This document shows, in pieces, positions 52,401 to 59,957 of a DNA stretch of 64,000 nt. Every line of letters starts with the position of its first letter. Within the stretch, counting starts at the first letter, position 1. A model generated the notes under the pieces. That model ran no database searches and had not been told where the DNA came from. It saw only the letters and a program-made list of their open reading frames with translations. Origin of the DNA: DSWT01 sp035420085 (GTDB lineage: Bacteria; Chloroflexota; Anaerolineae; B4-G1; SLSP01); contig DAOLUH010000003.1 of assembly GCA_035420085.1 (NCBI GenBank), forward strand, positions 62,001-126,000. The letters are read 5' to 3'. Made by a program: the position numbers and the translations under genes.

Positions 52401-52630
52401 ATGCCCATGCCGCCCATCAGCGGGTCGCCGACGACTTCGTAACGTCCGAGGATTGTGTCGCCGGAGCGGTAGACTTTCTGCACCGATTGGGATGCGATTC
52501 CCGGGGCCGGAGACGCAGGTGGGGGCGCAGGCGGCGCGACGGGAGGGGCAGTGCGCGGCGCAGCGGTCTGTGATGGCTTTGCCGGTTCTGGTTCGCCTTT
52601 TTGGCCTAACAGCTTTTTGAAAAAACTCAT
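49478..52630 (-). CDS. Serine/threonine protein kinase with TPR repeats
   Basis: 1050 aa. After FFKKLLGQKGEP and a Pro/Ala linker, a Hanks-type kinase: glycine loop MGGMGIVY, catalytic lysine in VALKTF, HRDLKPEN near 203, DFGLAK near 228, SPEQW, and DRYADWESLEFAL closing the domain near 360. The rest is two blocks of TPR units (about 385-700 and 820-960), each like LGVAYKNLGDANRAIQYYEQALTI, then a C-terminal helix bundle. All catalytic residues are present. An in-frame insert of about 20 residues sits between LALELIAKGQ and RPLPPETALLF. AGGAGG precedes the ATG. Probably a cytosolic signalling kinase whose TPR arms bind partners. Confidence 0.88.
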   Translation of the reverse strand: MSFFKKLLGQKGEPEPAKPSQTAAPRTAPPVAPPAPPPASPAPGIASQSVQKVYRSGDTILGRYEVVGDPLMGGMGIVYICRDQQQDLPVALKTFKPEYLPDRATRDRFLREGTTWMNLGAHPHIVRCYEVIRDTTGLEVYLALELIAKGQEREDASLRSWLPLRYGSGQAGGRPLPPETALLFALQITRGMQHAVARIPGFVHRDLKPENVLVGADHLPDTQINRLRVTDFGLAKIVETNASITHSNKIDKVDVGQAQFTQGAGTKLYMSPEQWQGAPVGVYTDAYALGCILYEMFTGYTAAPIESWEALEYAHRTGNLRPLPESIPAPVRYILRRCLALNPGDRYADWESLEFALASAYATIAERPAPPPADATVLIREELLQIASSYSVIGIAYLDIGKVEVAISYFERAIAILQSENLYSAQALLGLGGAYQQLGDTHRAIGYYEQALVITRDMNDALGESTVLNNLGVAHKNLGDLRKAIQYYEQALIIDRKLGHKIGESDVLGNLGVAYKNLGDANRAIQYYEQALTIQRELGHRIEEVITLGNLGIAYKDLGDTRQAIKYYEQALVIRREIGDRYGEGNDLTNLGVAYGLLGDAHRDISFTEQALTIWREIGNRRGEGRAVGNLGAAYARLGETRRANELYSQALTIAREIGDIDGVARQSFNIARLYTEQGKMTQALPLAQEAAQIWTQIGSPSAQIAQQLVVELDTQIRADVELIESFTPLIQAIAAAARGDRQARAAVEEAFPHIEQNGWNIIAPIRRIWTGERNEAILTAEMDHGHTLLVREILAQIRTQAAQDADPGITHVDSDDPHSAISYYSQQLEIARKASDPYKEMNALGSLGVAYAALGNTQNAIAFYEKYYEVARKIGERRDEGNALGNLGNAYANLGNTRRAVEYYEQALVILREAGDNDGVAHFSFNMARLYVQQDDITRAIPLAQKAALLWKQIGSPNRQQAEQFMVELQKIESQKQEALTETKQAFQAFQATDSLPAMRRAVAQFPLMRSPGFMTLVEQSIAQYVPSHLKSAFEQRRKWLQQIVKERK
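52105..52180. repeat. In-frame dispersed repeat in the kinase domain
   Basis: The plus strand reads CTTGCCCTGAGCCATATCGA then AGGGG, the inverse of the TTCGA...GCTCAGGGC element, followed by GAACGCAGCGAGGCGTCTTC. It encodes about 20 extra residues (REDASLRSWLPLRYGSGQAG) in a loop of the kinase between the hinge region and helix D. Confidence 0.75.
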
Positions 52631-52693
52631 TGTATCCTCCTGGTAAACGTAGATGGTAGACGGCAGACAGTAGACAAGTACTTCGTCAACCTG

Positions 52694-52921
52694 TCAGGGT
52701 TGTTCACACGCCGGGTGCACCAACAGCCACGTATCGCTGGCCTTGAGAATATCACCTTCGGTCAGGCGGAGTGTTTCAGTGGTGATGCGCTCTTCGGTGT
52801 TGAGACGGTATGTGCCGTGCGGCGATTGGACGCCAATTAATGTCCAGCCCTCCGCATTCGGTTTGAAGCGCGCCTGCGGCGTCGCCTGACGCTTACCCCT
52901 ATTTTTAAAACTACAAATGGG
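52694..52921 (-). pseudogene. FHA-domain remnant
   Basis: A frame of 75 codons bounded by a stop at 52922-52924 and one at 52694-52696, with no start codon. It reads GWTLIGVQSPHGTYRLNTEE, LRLTEGDILKASDTWLLV and similar, resembling the C-terminal half of an FHA phosphothreonine-binding domain (S-x-GTY in place of STNGTY). It lies just upstream of the kinase gene on the same strand, the usual place for an FHA partner. The N-terminal half is missing, so it is a decayed gene or an untranslated relic. Confidence 0.6.
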
Positions 52922-52997
52922 CTAGAATAAGTTGAGGTGGGGGCGTTGTGTATCTGAGCTACCTAATCTATCCGATTTTGGAGGGTGAGCTCAAGAA
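52922..52997. other. Short spacer after the STAND gene
   Basis: AT-rich, no gene and no clear terminator. The upstream-gene stop is at 52998. Confidence 0.5.
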
Positions 52998-55900
52998 TCA
53001 CGCTAATCTCTGCTCCAAGATATCCGCAATCCAGAATAATCGAATTCCCTCGACTCCCGGATAGATTTTTTCCAGGCGTTGAGTATATTCAACAATACCC
53101 TCTAGCTCAAGTTTAAATGTGCTACCACCCTCACTTGGCCGGACTTGGTCATAGGCCTCAAGTAAAGCTTCAACGGCTATACGTAACTTATCCCGCTTCT
53201 GTTGTTCTTCTTCTGACAATGCATTGAATTTGTTAAGCAATGCTGCAGCCGTATCAAAGAACATCTGGAGAGCCGTACTCAATGCTTTTGAAACATCGCC
53301 ACTGATATATGCCTGCAATCTCTCCCTGCCAGGTTCAGTTGGCTCCGGCATTGCTTGAAATTCACTGATTTGGGAAGTGAGTTGGCGCAGTGTGTTAACA
53401 GACTCAGAAAGCTGATTGGCTAAAGTAATATCTGCCGAATCCCATACGTCGAGTTGCAATTCTTCCCTAATGGTATCGGGCAATTCTTGAGAAAAGTAGG
53501 CCCATGGTTTTTCCTGGATAGTGTCCCCCTGTAGAATAGTGATTGTGTACAGAGGCCAAACCAACTCGTTCAACATTTTCCCACCAACAACAGGGATAAC
53601 GACGATGTACTCACACGTATCCTGAATCAGATAATAGACCAAGCTCTCGAAATCTATAATACCCAGAGTCTCACGCAACGCTGCGGGAAACTGTTGAAGT
53701 ATTTGCGTGTAGAGTTCTGTTGGATCCCGCAGGTCAAATCTGACCCATAGGGGAGGCCGACCTTGCCAACGGTGCTCAATATCAAGATAAGTGGCAGTAC
53801 AAGTTGGCGATTGTACTGTTGTCAAGGCTTGCTGGATTTGTGAAATCAGTTGGTTTTGTGCCATACGCACCCAGTGAGCTACCTGTATTAGGGGATTTGC
53901 AGCCCCTTTCCAGGGTTCATAGGCATAGAAATACCACAGCATCCAAGCCGTTGTAAGTTCCTCATGTTCGCGTTGTTCCAGTGTGGTTATCAGACTTACA
54001 TCAAGTAATTGGCCAAACAATGCGCGGAATTGTTGTTGATAGGTTGTGATTCTGGTCCTAGCATCGAAAAGATTGAGCACCGGCAGATGCGGATTAGTCT
54101 TTACCCCTTTGTCCTGTAGTTCTTTGAGGACAGTAGCTTTTCGTGGATCGTCAGGATGTAGTTTCCCGATATTGAAATCTGTCACCCATATATCTGGAGC
54201 TTGACCGACAAAGTTGCGCATTGAGCCAAAGTAATCCCGCTGCGCCTCGAGATATGCCTTATACTTCTGAAGCGCAATGGCAGTCGGAACATAAGCCTTA
54301 TTCTTCTGAGATGTCGTATTTGGGCCAGAACCTTGCTGGGAAAGAGTTTGTAAAAAGGAAACCGTTGCACTCTCACTGGCGAAACCCCACGGGTCAACTG
54401 ATGATTTAGGTAAATCCAATGTGCTTCCCAACATATCCCAACAGCGTTGCCATACCTGCAGGTCGATATACTTTTGACCAATGCTGAGTGCTTTGTCTCG
54501 TTGGTAGAATTTAACTAGCCCTCGATTAAGTTGCGTTATGCAATTGACAATCAATTGTCGGATTTCTATGATGGTGTCAAGATAGGCTTTCCAACTCTCA
54601 GGTCGATAAAAGTAGCGCGCCAAGCCACTGGCGATGCTATTCAACCAAGGTGACCATTTTGGCGGCAGGTAGTTCACAGATACACCGTCTTTGCGGGTAC
54701 TGTCACCCTGGGGGAGTTCGATACCTGCGGGTTTGAAACCATATCCCTGCGCAGCATAATGTTCAAAATTGGGAAATAATCTTCGGATCAGGTCAATCTT
54801 CGTCATTGTCTCATTGTGTAGTCGATCCGTACTGTCCCCAGATGCTTCTCCTATGGGAATAAAGTGAGTCTTGAGTGTTGTGCCTACCTTTTCCAAAGCA
54901 AGAATATTGGATTCATGAGCTAGGCGGCGGTGAATGGTTGGCGTATGCGTCTCCAGCCACATTTGGTGACGCTGTGGGTTATACAAATGAAGTGCCAACG
55001 ACAAATCTGCAAGCATTGTGAGGGATAATTCTTCAGAGACAACATCCAGTTCTGCAGCAGAGAGCCATTCGCCAATTGGATGTCGCGATACTAACCGGCC
55101 AGCCCAATACAAAACCTCCGCAACATCTCGCCATATCTCAGGCGTGGAAGGCATTGTTGGGCCTTGATCTAGTTTCTCAAACCAAGCAATCGCCCGCTGG
55201 AAAACGGAGTCTTTTGACGTCTGGCTTTGACGGATTGCCCTGATTTGAGTTTGTTGCTCTGAAGAGATAAGTTCTCCTAGTTTTGTCCACCATTCACCTA
55301 CTTCCGGACCTTCACCCGGTGGCGAGAAATTGAAATCTACTACCGCCCACCACGCCGGGCCAAGAACTTTGTAAGCGGCTTCCGTCGCGGCACAGTTGGT
55401 CACTACGTAATCATTCACACCAGCCCATAATAAACATCGCAAGACACCGGCGATACATGACCAGGTGTGAGGTTTGAGCGTCATTACAAAGTTGAGAAGC
55501 CGCTCGGAGTCTGCGGGACGTTCCACCAAAGCGTGGAGGATGAATGTTTCCAGGTCTCCTTCAAACATCAACGGCAGTACCTGGGTTGCGATTTCTATCC
55601 ACGGATTTAGGTCAGGCTTGACCAATAATTCGCTAAGAAGACTTGAACGAATTGGATGCAGTCCTTCAAGATAGAATCCATCTGCACTGCGTCGCAGTAG
55701 ATACTCCTTCTCAAATTGTGTTAATGTGCGATCCGGACTAGGTAATTTCAAATTGTCAATCAAATCGCGTGTACTCAAGCGTGCACCATAGGCGGAGGCT
55801 ACAGATACCAGGCACAACAATCGAAGTTCATCAGCAGATGCTCCCATTCGTATATCTTCTTGGATACGTTGGATCTGTCCTTGCAAACGTTGGCGTAACG

Positions 55901-57206
55901 TCTGGGTTTGCGTCAGCAGATAGACAAACTCCATCAGTGGTCCTGGAGCTTCGAACTGATCCCAAGCGGCATCAAAATCCAAGAAATCCCAGTGCTCAAC
56001 CGCGCTCCTGGCACGTTCGTAGATCAGTTGAGCTTCCTGTTCATTAAAATCCAATTCCACATCGGCAAAATTCAGTCCGGCACCGGCGATATTGGCCCGA
56101 CGATAATCTTCTTCACGCACCGTCACCAATATCTCAAGGTATGGTTGTTGCGTCAGGCGTTTGACCAATTCTGTCCATTCATAATCCTGGGGATGGACAT
56201 CCACATACACTGCCATAGGGACCTGGACAGCACTGGCAAAGCCAGAGAGTGCCAACGCAATACTCAGTGCGTGTTCCACATCCTGCACCCGTTTGACAAC
56301 AAAACGCCACTTTTCGGGATAAGTGTCATGCAGATAGCGATATGCCAGGGTACTCTTACCCTGCCCCGACGCAGCATGAACGATAACCACATTGTTCTGC
56401 TGGAACGCGCGTGTGATTTCCGCCATTTTATGCTCGCGACGGAAATCGAGTCCCGCGACGATGTGTTCATATCGAGCCTGGACGCCAGCGTAAAACTCAT
56501 CGTGGAGCTTTGCGAAGTGTTCATCGGTAATGTGGGCGGTCTCAAGTGGCTCAATCGTAGTATACCATTGCTGATGGTAGTTATACTGTTCAGCGAGAAA
56601 ATGGCCCACAGTATTAATCTTATCAATTAGCTCCACGCAAGTGACAGTCTGGCGCTGCTCCGCCAACCGGTAATACCAGGCAACAAATAGGTCAAAGGCG
56701 TTTTGCGGATCAATACCAGTGGACAGACTCTGAATTTGAGAAAGAACTGCTTCCCTTTCTTGGTTTGCGTCTAGCGATACAAGCTGCACGTGGTCAAAGA
56801 ACTCCTCAACGTCGGTTTTCTGAAAGCCTTTTTCTGTCAGTTTAGTGATGATATGCTTTCTCTGCTTCTCACTTCCTTCCCAAGCCTGCCAAAGTTCAGG
56901 ACCAATTGCGCCAAAATTCACCAACTTGATGATCGGGGGGATCACTGCACGCAGTAAGTTACTCACACGATGAAAAAAAGAATCTGCCTTTTCTGGTTCG
57001 AGGTCTGATAACGCCAAACTGGAATACGACTTAACTTGTACGACCTCTACCAATTGTCCTGTCTGATCCTGGATATCTAAGTCTTCCTTGCCCTCTGGAC
57101 AGAAAATTTGGGTTCCATCTGCAGCAGACGCAAAGATGCGCCTGAGAGCGTAGAGTGCTTGGAGTCTATAGCCTTGTAGGGCTGCTGGTGCGCCGGGTTG
57201 TGTCAT
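52998..57206 (-). CDS. Avs-like STAND NTPase with N-terminal Cap4/Mrr-type nuclease
   Basis: 1402 aa. N-terminus QGYRLQALYALRRIF, then a PD-(D/E)XK-like core: E41/D42-L-D44 followed by Q57-V-K59 (VEVVQVKSY), as in Cap4/DUF4297 nucleases. P-loop HAASGQGKST is near 277, an MAVYVDVH Walker-B-like strand near 330, then a winged-helix-like region (LRRSADGFYLEGLHPIRSSLL, the STAND HP motif). The last 850 residues are a large helical sensor with no clear TPR consensus. Size and order fit antiviral Avs proteins that cut DNA on sensing a phage protein. GGAGGT lies before the ATG. DNA is AT-richer than its neighbours. It follows two nucleotidyltransferase genes by 15 bases. Confidence 0.75.
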   Translation of the reverse strand: MTQPGAPAALQGYRLQALYALRRIFASAADGTQIFCPEGKEDLDIQDQTGQLVEVVQVKSYSSLALSDLEPEKADSFFHRVSNLLRAVIPPIIKLVNFGAIGPELWQAWEGSEKQRKHIITKLTEKGFQKTDVEEFFDHVQLVSLDANQEREAVLSQIQSLSTGIDPQNAFDLFVAWYYRLAEQRQTVTCVELIDKINTVGHFLAEQYNYHQQWYTTIEPLETAHITDEHFAKLHDEFYAGVQARYEHIVAGLDFRREHKMAEITRAFQQNNVVIVHAASGQGKSTLAYRYLHDTYPEKWRFVVKRVQDVEHALSIALALSGFASAVQVPMAVYVDVHPQDYEWTELVKRLTQQPYLEILVTVREEDYRRANIAGAGLNFADVELDFNEQEAQLIYERARSAVEHWDFLDFDAAWDQFEAPGPLMEFVYLLTQTQTLRQRLQGQIQRIQEDIRMGASADELRLLCLVSVASAYGARLSTRDLIDNLKLPSPDRTLTQFEKEYLLRRSADGFYLEGLHPIRSSLLSELLVKPDLNPWIEIATQVLPLMFEGDLETFILHALVERPADSERLLNFVMTLKPHTWSCIAGVLRCLLWAGVNDYVVTNCAATEAAYKVLGPAWWAVVDFNFSPPGEGPEVGEWWTKLGELISSEQQTQIRAIRQSQTSKDSVFQRAIAWFEKLDQGPTMPSTPEIWRDVAEVLYWAGRLVSRHPIGEWLSAAELDVVSEELSLTMLADLSLALHLYNPQRHQMWLETHTPTIHRRLAHESNILALEKVGTTLKTHFIPIGEASGDSTDRLHNETMTKIDLIRRLFPNFEHYAAQGYGFKPAGIELPQGDSTRKDGVSVNYLPPKWSPWLNSIASGLARYFYRPESWKAYLDTIIEIRQLIVNCITQLNRGLVKFYQRDKALSIGQKYIDLQVWQRCWDMLGSTLDLPKSSVDPWGFASESATVSFLQTLSQQGSGPNTTSQKNKAYVPTAIALQKYKAYLEAQRDYFGSMRNFVGQAPDIWVTDFNIGKLHPDDPRKATVLKELQDKGVKTNPHLPVLNLFDARTRITTYQQQFRALFGQLLDVSLITTLEQREHEELTTAWMLWYFYAYEPWKGAANPLIQVAHWVRMAQNQLISQIQQALTTVQSPTCTATYLDIEHRWQGRPPLWVRFDLRDPTELYTQILQQFPAALRETLGIIDFESLVYYLIQDTCEYIVVIPVVGGKMLNELVWPLYTITILQGDTIQEKPWAYFSQELPDTIREELQLDVWDSADITLANQLSESVNTLRQLTSQISEFQAMPEPTEPGRERLQAYISGDVSKALSTALQMFFDTAAALLNKFNALSEEEQQKRDKLRIAVEALLEAYDQVRPSEGGSTFKLELEGIVEYTQRLEKIYPGVEGIRLFWIADILEQRLA

Positions 57207-57221
57207 TTATGATACCTCCAC

Positions 57222-58106
57222 CTATCCTATGAGCTTACCCCGTTCACTCAACCACTCCGCTTGCAGTGTCACCACTAACTCCTCAACCATCGCCACATCC
57301 GGCGCTTCCGGCAGCCTCGACGCTGCCTCCAACATCGCCAACCGCGCCTCATACTCCGCCGCCAATGCCAACAGTTCCTCGTACTGCAACAGCCCATTCC
57401 GCACCGCTAACAGCCACTCGCAGTCAGGGCGATAGACGTGGACTTCCCCCGTTTCCAGAATCTCCATCCCCATTCGTAGCAGCCGCAGCAAGTGCATCGC
57501 GTGCTTCGTGTCATAGCCATAGCGCGCTTCCAGTGCGGCCCGCGCCGGGTTGCGTTCCCGCCGCCACGCCTGGTAGTGATTCCAGTGCTTGAGCGCGCTG
57601 CGATACGCCTTTTCCGCATCGTGATCCGGGAACTTGTAGCGCCCTTCAATGTTGCGTCCGCCGTATTCTTCCTGGGTGGGCTGATGATCCGGCGGGTTCT
57701 CCAGCCAACGATGATGCCGTTCCAGGCGGCGCAACTGGCTGATGGCATAGCCGGAAAAGGTCTGCCCGGCTTGACGGGTGAGGAACAGATGACGCTGCGT
57801 GCGCAAGCGTTCGCCATAGCTATCACAGTGCAAGATATGGCGCGGCTCGACGTACAGCGCCTCGATGATGTTCGGATTACATTCCAATGCCAGCCGTGCG
57901 AACTTGACTAGGGCATATACCACGGTGTCGCGCTCCGCGCCGTGGGCGACGTGTTGCTCAAACGGCGTCAGACCCAGGAGATACCGGCGCGGTGGGATAC
58001 ACACCCCGCACGTATCCAGGTCACTGGCGCTGTTCGCCAAGCCATACGCCTGACTGCCGATAACCACACGGTAGATCAAGTTGGTTTCCCAAAACGGCTC
58101 AGCCAC
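57222..58106 (-). CDS. Predicted nucleotidyltransferase (YcgL/COG3541-like)
   Basis: 294 aa from GTG 58106, with GGGAGA upstream and an 8-base overlap with the gene before it. The nucleotidyltransferase signature is G17-S18 (IGSQAYGLANSASDLD) with D29-x-D31, then VVYALVKFARLALECNPNIIEALYV, typical of COG3541. A C-terminal helical part (HAMHLLRLLRMGMEILETGEVHV) is also family-like. Substrate unknown; such enzymes may modify tRNA, protein or nucleotide targets. The upstream in-frame ATG at 58190 lies within the other gene's frame and is unlikely. Confidence 0.75.
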   Translation of the reverse strand: MAEPFWETNLIYRVVIGSQAYGLANSASDLDTCGVCIPPRRYLLGLTPFEQHVAHGAERDTVVYALVKFARLALECNPNIIEALYVEPRHILHCDSYGERLRTQRHLFLTRQAGQTFSGYAISQLRRLERHHRWLENPPDHQPTQEEYGGRNIEGRYKFPDHDAEKAYRSALKHWNHYQAWRRERNPARAALEARYGYDTKHAMHLLRLLRMGMEILETGEVHVYRPDCEWLLAVRNGLLQYEELLALAAEYEARLAMLEAASRLPEAPDVAMVEELVVTLQAEWLSERGKLIG

Positions 58107-59247
58107 GCTTGTCTCCCAGGCGCAAGCGCAACAGAAAATCGTCGAGTGCCGGGCGATTCGTCGGCGCTTCCGGCAACGTCGTCGTTGCAAACGCTTCGTC
58201 TAGCTCCGCCTGCAAACGTTCGATGGCTTGCTGGTAGTGTGGCAACGTGGTCTCGTCCAATGCCGCTTGCTCGGCGGCCTTCTGCGCGATCAAGTCGGGG
58301 ATGAAGGGCAAATCAAAGGCCGGATACAGGTGCAGCAGGTTGGCCTCGACCTCGCCGGTGCGCAACAGGTGAATGCCGGTGAGCAGCACCCGGTACACGT
58401 AGAGCAACGTCTTCACGCGCCGTGGCGACTCACCCTCGAACTCACGCAGCTTGTTCCGCGCAAAGCCGGCATAGTGATGATAGACGTGGCGTGTAATCGC
58501 CCCGCGCGCCAGGTCACGCAATTCCTCAAACGCTGCGCCGCCCCACACAACCAATGGCGAGTAGAGTTGTTCCAGGACATAACCGTTCTTGCGCAGCAGC
58601 AAGTCCAGGAATTTCTTGACCTCGTGAGTGACCAGGTCAACCTCGTAGCCGCCGTACCGCATAGTGTGACTGAAGGTCTCCTCCGGCGCATCCAGGCCCA
58701 GTAGCGCACGTTGAGGCAAGACAAAGACACCGCGCAAGTCAACGTCGCTGTCTGGCGAGGGAAAGCCATACAGGTGTGCGCCGCTGACGGTGAAAAACAA
58801 TTTTGAGTTGGGCAATGCTGCGACAAGGAACCTGAAGGATGACAAATCGAGGGGCGGAATCGTAGTGGCCTTGGTGGGTTGGTTTGGCGCGTCATCACCG
58901 GATCGCTCAAGGGGTACTTCCGATGGCGAGACCGATGACTCCTTACGCGCTGCCAATTCTCGTTCTTCTTGTTCCCTTATCAGCCGTCCTCGCCGCGCCA
59001 GGATTCTGAGGACTTCTACCATCGGATTCGGTTGCACAATGCCGCTGTGGACTAGCATATCCAGCGTTAGCAGCGCGTTGCAGGCCGGACAATGCGTCAC
59101 CGGCGCTTCCAATTTATTCTGATCATAGAACGCTGGTGGATCACAATCCCTATCTATTCCAATCATTCGACCACACGGGCACATCATGCCAGTCCTTATA
59201 CAGCATACTGTAATCTCGATTTTCGGTTCAGTCTTTGATTTCGCCAA
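58099..59247 (-). CDS. Zinc-ribbon nucleotidyltransferase (COG3541-like)
   Basis: 382 aa from a TTG at 59247 (AGAGGA upstream). Residues 10-60 hold a zinc ribbon: C23, C25 and C53-x2-C56. After a linker (residues 90-135) comes a nucleotidyltransferase domain with S155-G156 (SGAHLYGFPSPDSDVD) and D168-x-D170, then DLVTHEVKKFLDLLLRKNGYVLEQL and a helical tail (HLLRTGEVEANLLHLYPAF). It is a distant paralogue of the next gene. The pair plus the Avs-like gene form one operon. The zinc ribbon suggests nucleic-acid binding. Confidence 0.72.
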   Translation of the reverse strand: MAKSKTEPKIEITVCCIRTGMMCPCGRMIGIDRDCDPPAFYDQNKLEAPVTHCPACNALLTLDMLVHSGIVQPNPMVEVLRILARRGRLIREQEERELAARKESSVSPSEVPLERSGDDAPNQPTKATTIPPLDLSSFRFLVAALPNSKLFFTVSGAHLYGFPSPDSDVDLRGVFVLPQRALLGLDAPEETFSHTMRYGGYEVDLVTHEVKKFLDLLLRKNGYVLEQLYSPLVVWGGAAFEELRDLARGAITRHVYHHYAGFARNKLREFEGESPRRVKTLLYVYRVLLTGIHLLRTGEVEANLLHLYPAFDLPFIPDLIAQKAAEQAALDETTLPHYQQAIERLQAELDEAFATTTLPEAPTNRPALDDFLLRLRLGDKRG

Positions 59248-59327
59248 GTCTATCCTCTCTGTTCAGTTAAAGCTGATCGCATACGACGATTATACCCTTA
59301 CCCTGCTTCCCAGCGACTCCCCTTGCT

Positions 59328-59466
59328 CTAATACGTGTACGCATCCACCGCTTCCCCTGCCGCATCCCGCAGATACGCCGTGTCTCCGCCATTGTCCCAA
59401 TTCGCCGTTCCATCGATCTCCGTACTCGTCCCACTGCCGGTGTCCAATAACAGTCTGCGCTTTGGT
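59328..59466 (-). pseudogene. Lamin-tail-domain (LTD) protein remnant
   Basis: A minus-strand fragment reading LLLDTGSGTSTEIDGTANW, DNGGDTAYLRDAAGEAVDAY and ending at a TAG at 59328. The wording NNGGDTxYLxDAAGxxVDxYxY is the C-terminal end of LTD domains, common at the C-terminus of exported proteins of Chloroflexota. The upstream part is missing (the sequence before it lies in the F420/PPOX gene end), so it is a relic. The space 59248-59327 shows nothing else. Confidence 0.6.
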
Positions 59467-59494
59467 GCGTGCAGAGGTAGAGCGCGCGCGTTGG

Positions 59495-59917
59495 TCAATT
59501 GAAATCCTGGCTCAGGATGCGCGCCGGCGCGACTATAAGTAGCACATTGGGCTGATCGCGGGTGGATTCGGCGTAACGCCGCGCGGCGGCTTCATCTGTG
59601 TAGTAGCGGCGGATAATGCGCCAGCGTATATCGGCCAGGCTGGACGCATCGACTGGCAGGAATTCGGCCACGCCGTAGATTATCACGGTGCGATAATCGG
59701 GATGTCCGCCATCGATGCACAGACTGAGGCGTGGGTCGCGGCGTAGATTGCGGTATTTGGCCGTTCCGGTCGTGATGCTGATGTAGAACTTGCCATCTGC
59801 AAACAGATACCACACCGGGCTGAGCTGCGGTGGACCATTGCGGGTATTCGTGCCCAGCACCGCGTGTCGGGGTGCGGCCAGGAAATCAGCAATTTCTGCG
59901 GATGTCATTGTCAACAT
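59495..59917 (-). CDS. PPOX-class flavin/F420-dependent oxidoreductase-like protein
   Basis: 140 aa split-barrel protein: LAAPRHAVLGTNTRNGPPQLSPVWYLFADGKFYI, then TAKYRNLRRDPRLSLCID and HPDYRTVIIYGVAEFL, the usual order of the Rv1155-like PPOX family, which bind FMN or F420. GGAGC precedes the ATG at 59917. A second in-frame ATG three codons on is possible. It lies 40 bases after addA on the same strand. Substrate cannot be read from sequence. Confidence 0.82.
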   Translation of the reverse strand: MLTMTSAEIADFLAAPRHAVLGTNTRNGPPQLSPVWYLFADGKFYISITTGTAKYRNLRRDPRLSLCIDGGHPDYRTVIIYGVAEFLPVDASSLADIRWRIIRRYYTDEAAARRYAESTRDQPNVLLIVAPARILSQDFN

Positions 59918-59957
59918 AGGCTTGCTCCACTTTGAGTTACATCACAGACGATCATCT

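Noticed and set aside
59186..59542. 118-codon plus-strand frame
   Set aside because: Covers the LTD remnant and gene ends on the other strand; composition is His/Pro/Cys-rich noise.
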